From the NCBI RefSeq assembly GCF_026278345.1, contig NZ_CP111085.1, forward strand, positions 1,190,001 to 1,254,000: DNA of 64,000 nt, in the 5' to 3' direction. The notes under the pieces were generated by a model. The model ran no database searches. It was not told the DNA's origin and was given only the letters and a program-made list of their open reading frames with translations. The position numbers and the translations under genes are program-made. The first letter of the stretch is position 1, and each line of letters opens with the position of its first letter. This DNA comes from Tellurirhabdus rosea (GTDB taxonomy: Bacteria; Bacteroidota; Bacteroidia; Cytophagales; Spirosomataceae). Shown here one piece after another: positions 58,840 through 64,000 of the stretch.

Positions 58840-60294
58840 CTACAAATGTATATCGTAAGCTTTCAGCTTGTTGTACAGGGTTTTGCGGTCGATGTTCAGC
58901 ACTTCGGCCGCTTTTGTTTTGTTGTAGCCGGTCTTTTCGAGCACTTTGATGATGGCCGCCCGCTCGGCGTTCTCCGAAACGGATTTGAGGTTGCTGTTCG
59001 GATTGGCTACCGCGGTTCCGGAGGGAGCCATCATCGACGTGGCCGGGGCCGAGGTGGTCACCAGGTCTTCTGTAAAATAGGTCGGTTCCCGGATGTCGAT
59101 CGGCAGGCAGTCCAGCGTAATCATATCCGACTGGGCCAGCAGCACGGCCCGCTTGATGACGTTCTGCAATTCGCGCAGGTTACCGTGCCAGAAGTACTCT
59201 TTCAGCTTTTCCTTCACTTCGTCGGAAAAGCCGTGAACCTCCTTTTCCAGCTGCTCGTTTGCTCCTTCCAGAAAATGTTCCGCGAAGATGAGAATGTCGG
59301 CCTTCCGCTCGCGCAGGGGCACCAGTTCCAGCCGGAATTCATCCAGGCGGTGATAGATATCTTCCCGAAAACGGCCCTGCCGGACGGCGTCGCGAAGGTC
59401 TTCGTTGGTCGCCGCAATGATGCGTACATCTACCGAAATGTCCTGGTTGCTGCCAATGCGGCGGATTTTCCGCTCTTGCAGTACCCGAAGGAGTTTGATC
59501 TGGTTTTCGTAGGAAAGGTTACCGATTTCGTCGAGGAAGAGCGTTCCGCCGTTGGCGTATTCGAAGCTGCCGACCTTGTCCGACAACGCGCCGGTGAAGG
59601 AGCCTTTGATGTGTCCGAAGAGTTCGCTTCCGGCCAGTTCCTTCGACAGGGCGCCGCAGTCGATGGCCACAAACGGCTTGTCTGCGCGGCGGCTTTTCTG
59701 GTGGATGGCGTTGGCGACAAATTCTTTGCCCGTTCCGGTCTCGCCGGTGATGATGACCGACATGTTGGTCGGGGCAATGAGGTCAATGTGTTTCTGCAGC
59801 ATTTCGGCCGCCCGGCTTTTTCCGAAGATAAACCGTTTGCCGCCGCTGGAGACGATCTGCCGGACCCGGGCCGGTTTGGCGGCGGTGGCCGGTTCGCTTT
59901 CCGGCTTGGGGGCCGGAGCTGCGAGGGCCTGGGCCCGCCGTTCGAGGGCACCTTTGATCGTAAACAGAATTTCGTCGGGATACAAAGGTTTGGTCACGTA
60001 ATCAAAGGCACCGTGTTTAACGGTAAGCACGGCCGTTCGGACGTCCGAATAGCCGGTAATGATGATTACGGCAATGGTGGGGTCAAGTACTTTGATACGC
60101 CGCAGGATTTCGAGTCCGTCGATATCCGGCAGTTTAAAATCGCAGATAACAAGATCGTAGGACTCCTTTCGCAGTTGCGTAAGCGCATCCTCTCCCCGCT
60201 GTACCGAAGCGGTTTTATAACCCTGTTTGGTCAAGAAACGCTCCAGCAGCAGACAAATGTCATTATTATCGTCAACTATCAGGATTTTTTCCAT
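58840..60294 (-). CDS. Sigma-54-dependent response regulator (NtrC family)
   Basis: From ATG 60294 (MEKILIVDDNND, 484 residues) the protein has a receiver (phospho-acceptor Asp52 in CDFKLPDIDG), a linker rich in Ala/Pro (120-145), an AAA+ domain with Walker A GETGTGKE (184-191), the sigma-54 contact loop GSFTGA (231-236), Walker B TLFLDEIG (251-258) and arginine-finger region DIYHRLDEFRLELVPLRER, then a Fis-type helix-turn-helix ending NKTKAAEVLNIDRKTLYNKLKAYDI. The contact loop has Ser in place of the usual Ala of GAFTGA. It activates sigma-54 promoters. Confidence 0.95.
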   Translation of the reverse strand: MEKILIVDDNNDICLLLERFLTKQGYKTASVQRGEDALTQLRKESYDLVICDFKLPDIDGLEILRRIKVLDPTIAVIIITGYSDVRTAVLTVKHGAFDYVTKPLYPDEILFTIKGALERRAQALAAPAPKPESEPATAAKPARVRQIVSSGGKRFIFGKSRAAEMLQKHIDLIAPTNMSVIITGETGTGKEFVANAIHQKSRRADKPFVAIDCGALSKELAGSELFGHIKGSFTGALSDKVGSFEYANGGTLFLDEIGNLSYENQIKLLRVLQERKIRRIGSNQDISVDVRIIAATNEDLRDAVRQGRFREDIYHRLDEFRLELVPLRERKADILIFAEHFLEGANEQLEKEVHGFSDEVKEKLKEYFWHGNLRELQNVIKRAVLLAQSDMITLDCLPIDIREPTYFTEDLVTTSAPATSMMAPSGTAVANPNSNLKSVSENAERAAIIKVLEKTGYNKTKAAEVLNIDRKTLYNKLKAYDIHL

Positions 60295-60341
60295 GGGAAA
60301 GGGGTAAGCCAACAATGCCAGCGTGTGTCAAGCACCGTAAA

Positions 60342-60349
60342 CAAAGATA
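60342..60349 (-). promoter_or_regulatory. -7 box for the NtrC-type gene
   Basis: CAAAGATA on the plus strand reads TATCTTTG on the minus strand, an exact TAnnTTTG, about 48 bases upstream of the ATG at 60294. The -33 position has only an approximate TTTA. Confidence 0.4.
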
Positions 60350-60381
60350 ACTAATTCACTATAGAAAGTAAACTACACTTT

Positions 60382-60747
60382 CTACAACTGAATATTCTCA
60401 AGTGCCTGCTCAATTGTCTTTCGGTTAAAAGGTTTTCCGATAAAGTAATCGGCTCCTTCCTGAGTGGCTTTTTTCCGCTCCGCATTTCCGTCAAAGGCGC
60501 TGATCATGACAACTTTCGTTGGATTGCCGTTATGACGGATGTAAGATAGTAAATCGAACCCGACGCCGTCGGGAAGACTCAGGTCAAGAAAGACAGCATC
60601 GAAAGCCTGCTGGCTTAAACGACGGCGTCCTTCTTCCAAAAAATGGGCGCATGTAGTCTGATAACCCATCCGTTTTAAAAGCCCTGACAACAACAGACAG
60701 ATGTCTGTTTCGTCATCAATTATCAGAACATGTTTGCCGTTCTCCAT
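60382..60747 (-). CDS. Single-domain response regulator
   Basis: From ATG 60747 (MENGKHVLIIDDETD) the protein has 121 residues, a receiver domain only: LIIDDETDICLLLSGLLKRMGY, phospho-acceptor Asp55 in AVFLDLSLPDG, VVMISAFD and GADYFIGKPF. Its N-terminal part is closely similar in pattern to the receiver of the NtrC-type protein just downstream (both have DICLLL), suggesting duplication. It may act as a phosphate donor or competitor in that pathway. 87 bases separate it from the NtrC-type start. Confidence 0.85.
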   Translation of the reverse strand: MENGKHVLIIDDETDICLLLSGLLKRMGYQTTCAHFLEEGRRRLSQQAFDAVFLDLSLPDGVGFDLLSYIRHNGNPTKVVMISAFDGNAERKKATQEGADYFIGKPFNRKTIEQALENIQL

Positions 60748-61302
60748 ATTAACTCCCAGACCTTCATAGTGGGCTCCGCCTTGCCAACTCCTCGTTTGTC
60801 TCATGTACATAAACCGTTCACTTTCTACTGGCTTTTGTATATACTATAAATAATGTGCCTGAAATGGATAGACGCTTTACTTTATGCGATGAACAACGGA
60901 TTATGGTCTTTAAACGGTCGTAACATTCAATTTATATTCAAGCTCTTGAATGAATACATGAAACTATTGAGATAAATAAGTTGTGTTTTTTCTACAGTTT
61001 TTCTACAACTGTGGAAGGAATTCCACACCGACAGAACGGTTTAAAGCGGGCGTTAAATGATAAAAAGCCTATTTTTTACGTTAGAAACATCATTCCTTCC
61101 TTGAAAGTATCTCTTTCATAATTTGGCACAGTTTTCTCAAATAAATCTTACGAAAGCGCAGAACAATCTTAGCTTTTCGACTATACGACACATCATGCTG
61201 TTGTCTTGCAATTCGGTCAGGATACAGCCAAATAAACAAGAGTGGTACGTTTAGGTTTAGGTGGTTTCATTTTAGGTTAAGTACAAGTTACGGTGGGTAC
61301 GG
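60748..61302. other. Long AT-rich intergenic region with a possible small transcript
   Basis: This 555-base region carries no clear protein gene. TTTGGCACAG at 61122-61131 looks like a sigma-54 -24 element without a normal -12. A short frame at 61195-61254 (MLLSCNSVRIQPNKQEWYV) precedes repeated TTTAGG motifs (61250-61276) and the plus-strand terminator at 61303. No gene follows on the plus strand, so a small RNA ending at that terminator is possible. Confidence 0.35.
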
Positions 61303-61336
61303 AATCCCTGCATCAAATTGAATGCAGGGATTTTTC
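61303..61336 (+). terminator. Plus-strand terminator without an annotated upstream gene
   Basis: AATCCCTGCAT (61303-61313) pairs with ATGCAGGGATT (61322-61332) in a perfect 11-bp stem, followed by TTTC after the TT. The T run is on the plus strand, while the next gene (61340-62395) is on the minus strand, which suggests an unannotated plus-strand transcript. Confidence 0.65.
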
Positions 61337-61339
61337 ATG

Positions 61340-62395
61340 TTATACCTTCTGGATTTTCTCCCTCGCCTCCTCGCGGTCCCCTTCTTCCGGTTGCGGTTCG
61401 TCATGCTGCAACGGCGCGGCGGGGTCGTACACCAGCGTGATAAAAATCGGAAAATGGTCAGAGCCGCCGGACGGCAGCCGCTGAATGGCCTTCACCTTGA
61501 AATGCACCGAAGCGAAGACGTGGTCCAGTGGCCAGCGCAGAAAGAAATATTTGGCGTGGAACGTACTGAAAAGTCCCCGCCCGACCCGCGGATCGAGCAG
61601 CCCGCTCACGCGCTGGAACAGGCGGGTTGTATGCGACCAGGCCACATCATTCAGATCACCGGCCACAATGACCGGCCCTTCGTGACTCCGGGCTTCCTTG
61701 CCCACCATCAGCAGTTCGGCATCGCGTTCGGTAGACCGGTCGTTTTCCGTTGGGCTGGGCGGCTGGGGGTGAACCCCGTAAAAAAGTATCTTCTCTCCGG
61801 ACGGCAATTCCACAAAAGTCCGGACGGAGGGAATGTCGTCTTCAACCAGAAAACGGACCTGAGGCTGGTGCAGCCGGAGCCGCGAGTACAGCAGCATGCC
61901 GTAGGTGTTGGGCAGCGGTTTGAGCACCCGGTGCGGGTACTGCGCCTCCAGGGGAGTAAGCGCCTGGCACCATTCATCGTCGGCCTCCACGATCAGGAGC
62001 AGGTCGGGCTGGTGTCTCTGGACATGCTGCAAGACTGAGCGGTAGTGGCGATTGTCCATGTAGATGTTGGCGATCATCAGTTTGATGGTGCGCCCGGGCG
62101 ACTCGCCCCGGTAGCGCATGACCTGAACCCGGTGCAGCTGGGTGTAGGGAAAAACCAGCCAGGACTGGTAAAGCAGGGCTGCAATCATCAGCGCCGGCAG
62201 AATCCATTCGACGACGGGGCCGTTGCCGTCCATGACAAGCCAGCCCAGCAGCCAGAGCAGAGCCAGCAGCGCCAGCTGAAGATGCGGAAAGTCCCAGATG
62301 CGAACCCACCAGGCTTCGTTACGGCTCAGGTTTATAAAGGAAGCGATGACCAGTAGTACGCCCGATACCAGAAAAAACCAATCAGAATAATTCAT
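61340..62395 (-). CDS. Membrane-anchored endonuclease/exonuclease/phosphatase-family protein
   Basis: The 351-residue protein has three N-terminal membrane segments (about 5-24, 38-55 and 62-84) and then an EEP domain: IKLMIANIYMDN (Asn), LLIVEADDEW (Glu), FYGVHPQPPS (His), VAGDLNDVAWSHTT (Asp, Asn), RWPLDHVF (Asp) and GGSDHFPIFITL (Asp-His). This motif order is normal for the DNase I / sphingomyelinase / phosphatase superfamily. The catalytic face is probably periplasmic or extracellular. The final Asp/Glu/Arg tail is charged. Substrate cannot be read. Confidence 0.88.
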   Translation of the reverse strand: MNYSDWFFLVSGVLLVIASFINLSRNEAWWVRIWDFPHLQLALLALLWLLGWLVMDGNGPVVEWILPALMIAALLYQSWLVFPYTQLHRVQVMRYRGESPGRTIKLMIANIYMDNRHYRSVLQHVQRHQPDLLLIVEADDEWCQALTPLEAQYPHRVLKPLPNTYGMLLYSRLRLHQPQVRFLVEDDIPSVRTFVELPSGEKILFYGVHPQPPSPTENDRSTERDAELLMVGKEARSHEGPVIVAGDLNDVAWSHTTRLFQRVSGLLDPRVGRGLFSTFHAKYFFLRWPLDHVFASVHFKVKAIQRLPSGGSDHFPIFITLVYDPAAPLQHDEPQPEEGDREEAREKIQKV

Positions 62396-62777
62396 TGTGC
62401 AGATACATTGTGGAACTCCGGCGGAGTAAAAAACGGCCTGACCAGCCGTCTCCGGGTCGCATTATACAACGATTTTGGAAAGTCTATTTATAAAACCACT
62501 GTATAGGCAAAAGTACCCGGGCCGTTCCGTCAGTTTCCCGACGGCACTGTCATCCCCCTATACGTCGGGATTGGTGCATGTTTGCTATAAGCTTGTAGAA
62601 ATATCTCCCCGTCTGCGTTTTGACAATTGCTTCTGGTCTCTTTACTAAACATCAATAATTTATTGTAAATCAAAACGTTACAAGCTATTTTCGATTACGT
62701 AACCGGCTGGTATAATATTTTCTTTATATGGGTATCGCTGCCGTGGGCAGTTATTTGTTCATTCAATTAACAGCTTT
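62396..62777. other. Divergent intergenic region
   Basis: This 382-base gap precedes the first YtxH gene and the minus-strand EEP gene. CAAAAGTA at 62508-62515 gives an exact minus-strand TAnnTTTG for the EEP gene, about 113 bases before its ATG, without a clear -33. TATAAT near 62712 might serve the YtxH gene. No frame or strong hairpin was found. Confidence 0.4.
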
Positions 62778-62996
62778 ATGAAATCTAGTTTCAGTGGCCT
62801 TGTGGTTGCGTTGCTGGCAGGAGCTGCCCTGGGCGTTCTGCTCGCTCCCCGTAGCGGGCAGGCAACCCGCCGGAAGTTTTCCAGCGACAGCGACCGCTTT
62901 CTGAGAGAGTTGCAGGATACGATCTCCTCTGGTTTTGACAAAATTCGTCAGCAGTACGAGGAAACCAGAGACGCCGCCGTGTCTTCGAATCGTTAA
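62778..62996 (+). CDS. YtxH-like membrane protein
   Basis: The 72-residue protein has one hydrophobic N-terminal segment with the YtxH pattern (about 6-26, GLVVALLAGAALGVLLAPRSG) followed by a charged helical tail. The G-x-x-x-G-x-L-x-A-P-x-S-G motif defines the family, which is often stress-induced and of unknown mechanism. It precedes a second YtxH gene by 97 bases. Its start is supported by the hydrophobic N terminus immediately following MKSSFS. Confidence 0.85.
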   Translation: MKSSFSGLVVALLAGAALGVLLAPRSGQATRRKFSSDSDRFLRELQDTISSGFDKIRQQYEETRDAAVSSNR

Positions 62997-63055
62997 GCCG
63001 GCAGAGTCGTTATCGTACGGCCTTTCAGAAGGGTAAAGTATTCACTATCAAGCGT

Positions 63056-63063
63056 TACCTTTG
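63056..63063 (+). promoter_or_regulatory. -7 box upstream of the second YtxH gene
   Basis: TACCTTTG matches TAnnTTTG exactly, 30 bases before the ATG at 63093. No clear TTG lies 19-21 bases upstream. It suggests that the second YtxH gene can be transcribed on its own. Confidence 0.45.
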
Positions 63064-63092
63064 CATTGGTAACCCATTAATTATCTAACACC

Positions 63093-63428
63093 ATGAGAAG
63101 CACAAGAGATTTTCTGCTCGGATTTTTGACAGGCGTAGCCGCCGGTATGCTGACAGCACCCCGTAGTGGTCGCGACACCCGTGATTACCTGAAGAACGAA
63201 GCCGATCGCCGCTCGAAAGACCTGCAGGGTCAGTGGCAGAAGGGCGTCGAACAGGTAAAAGCCCAGGTTGACCAGGTTAAATCGCAGATCAACCAGCAGG
63301 TGGATAAAATCCAGAACAAAGCTGAGGACCAGAAAAATAAGAGCCAGTACAACGATAAAGTTGATAATCTGGCCGAGAAAGCTCACGAAGGTGTCGAATC
63401 TTCACGTCAGTCGCTGCAGGCTGAATAA
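63093..63428 (+). CDS. YtxH-like membrane protein with coiled-coil tail
   Basis: The 111-residue protein begins MRSTRDFLLGFLTGVAAGMLTAPRSGRDTRDYL, the YtxH membrane segment and APRSG motif, followed by a long hydrophilic helical tail (about 40-105) rich in Gln, Lys, Val and Asp with a coiled-coil rhythm (VDQVKSQINQQVDKIQNKAED). It is a paralogue of the 72-residue protein upstream. Such proteins are general-stress proteins in other bacteria. A strong terminator follows. Confidence 0.88.
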   Translation: MRSTRDFLLGFLTGVAAGMLTAPRSGRDTRDYLKNEADRRSKDLQGQWQKGVEQVKAQVDQVKSQINQQVDKIQNKAEDQKNKSQYNDKVDNLAEKAHEGVESSRQSLQAE

Positions 63429-63465
63429 GATTCATTTCTGATTTACTCAACGACATGAAAAGTAA

Positions 63466-63493
63466 AGCCATCCCCGACGGGATGGCTTTTTTT
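63466..63493 (+). terminator. Rho-independent terminator after the YtxH genes
   Basis: AGCCATCCC (63466-63474), loop CGAC, GGGATGGCT (63479-63487), then a T run. It starts 37 bases after the YtxH stop. Confidence 0.9.
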
Positions 63494-63580
63494 ATGATTA
63501 ACTCTCTTTTAACGAAAACTTAATTCGCCTTTAACTATAGACTTTCAACTTTACAGGGCCGTAATTAACTAAAACTACTC

Positions 63581-63676
63581 ATGGCCTCTTTCCGCCGCCC
63601 TCCTTTTGAACCGGGCACTTTGACCCGCCTGCTGGCCGGACTTCTTCTGCTTGTGGTCGCCTACAGCTGCGGCTAA
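63581..63676 (+). CDS. 31-residue lipobox peptide
   Basis: The frame ATG 63581 to TAA 63676 encodes 31 residues: a charged start (MASFRRPPFEPG), a hydrophobic core LLAGLLLLVVAYSCG and an immediate stop. The end has a good lipobox (VAYSC), so processing would leave only a lipidated Cys-Gly. It starts 88 bases after a terminator, so it would need its own promoter. It may be a small bacterial lipopeptide or just a signal-like remnant of a deleted gene. Confidence 0.4.
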   Translation: MASFRRPPFEPGTLTRLLAGLLLLVVAYSCG

Positions 63677-63718
63677 AGGCTGCTTACCTAAGTATTTCCT
63701 TTATTTTGTCCGTAGATT

Positions 63719-63750
63719 TTTGCAAGAACAAATCAATACATGTAACTTTA
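63719..63750 (+). promoter_or_regulatory. Possible promoter of the His-rich leader
   Basis: TTTG at 63719-63722 and TAACTTTA at 63743-63750 (one mismatch to TAnnTTTG) are separated by 20 bases. A transcript starting near 63757 would begin just before the leader ATG at 63762. Confidence 0.45.
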
Positions 63751-63761
63751 ACCGCTTTTTA

Positions 63762-63815
63762 ATGGTTCATATGTCGAAAAACGGGGATTCTGCCGTTCTT
63801 TTGCATCATCATTAA
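63762..63815 (+). CDS. Candidate His leader peptide (attenuator)
   Basis: The frame encodes MVHMSKNGDSAVLLHHH and stops with TAA right after three consecutive CAT His codons; a second start is ATG 63771. The peptide lies between a promoter-like element and a terminator at 63910-63941, with stem-loops in between (ATCACC/GGTGAT at 63839-63852 and CAGTCG/CGGCTG near 63872). This is the layout of a ribosome-mediated attenuator of a histidine operon. The regulated gene would start beyond the window and is predicted to be a his gene. Confidence 0.45.
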   Translation: MVHMSKNGDSAVLLHHH

Positions 63816-63909
63816 AGCAAACGGAAAAAGATATTTAAATCACCTTGGTGATAAAGAAAAAAGCAGTCGTACCTAACGGCTGTTTTTAAATGGTGTGGAT
63901 ATAGTCGGA

Positions 63910-63941
63910 AAGCTATTCGGGAATCTCGGATAGCTTTTTTT
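63910..63941 (+). terminator. Terminator at the end of the candidate leader
   Basis: AAGCTATTCG (63910-63919) pairs with CGGATAGCTT (63927-63936), with one G-U pair, followed by T residues. It lies 95 bases after the His-rich peptide stop, as expected for an attenuator. The remainder to 64000 shows no complete gene start. Confidence 0.7.
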
Positions 63942-64000
63942 CTGTTTAAAAGGGTCAATAATCCGCTGTCCGACAATTTCATGCCTTTTTAACTTGCCTT

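Noticed and set aside
61195-61254. 19-residue leader peptide before the terminator at 61303
   Set aside because: It has no run of one amino acid and no plus-strand gene follows the terminator, so attenuation makes no sense here; kept only as part of a possible small RNA.

Overview
The window looks like a chromosomal segment from a GC-rich Bacteroidota member, most likely order Cytophagales, Spirosoma/Larkinella-like. This rests on a SusC/SusD pair driven by an ECF sigma factor and a FecR-type anti-sigma factor, a GlgE-type alpha-glucan pathway, PorT/OmpA-like envelope proteins, DUF2490 and YtxH proteins, and several promoter -7 boxes of the Bacteroidota form TAnnTTTG. No rRNA, tRNA, CRISPR array, phage or insertion sequence was seen. 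The genus is an inference.

Layout. 1-4057 (minus): alpha-glucan synthesis, GlgE and maltokinase plus the start of a third gene. 4329-7804 (plus): a DUF6345-like protein with a caspase-type His/Cys pair, a subtilase, and a free-standing I9-like inhibitor, all without signal peptides; this is the most novel-looking protein cluster. 7881-14642 (minus): a vanadium-haloperoxidase/PAP2 lipoprotein with two outer-membrane barrels, an unknown membrane-anchored protein, DUF2490 and a sodium:solute symporter. 14755-18088 (plus): ClpS, RecR, a CAP-domain lipoprotein and an orphan curlin-repeat protein. 18152-20935: two acidic small proteins, a Tat-exported phosphoesterase and an alpha/beta hydrolase. 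20852-30424 (minus): a polyamine/GABA locus with PotA, PotC, PotB and PotD, two aldehyde dehydrogenases, a class III aminotransferase and an Lrp-type regulator. 30584-36971: DUF1573, a two-component system, a beta-propeller protein, small lipoproteins, OmpA and a PA2169-type protein. 37155-49842: GlgX, then a glycan-use locus (two GH43 enzymes, GalK, SusD, SusC, FecR, ECF sigma). 49983-55530: a large VCBS/ASPIC lipoprotein and a stress/metal group (DUF3891, PPOX-like, cysteine-rich four-helix protein). 55828-60747: a two-component cluster (REC-PAS-kinase, receiver proteins, sigma-54 activator) around a PorT-like barrel. 61340-63676: an endonuclease/phosphatase-fold membrane protein, two YtxH proteins and a 31-residue lipobox peptide. 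The last 280 bases look like an attenuation leader with a His-rich 17-residue peptide, so a histidine gene is predicted just beyond the window.

Two families of intergenic repeats run through the window. The first is hairpins whose arms are tandem degenerate 4-mers (TGAN) or 7-mers, at ten or more loci, often exactly filling the gap between two genes; both periods are 1 modulo 3, so the arms place stop codons in all frames ahead of the hairpin. The second is short palindromes of the form CCCACGGTTTAAACCGTGGG, confined here to the polyamine/GABA locus, where they create false N-terminal extensions of two genes. All functional assignments come from reading motifs; no database search was run.
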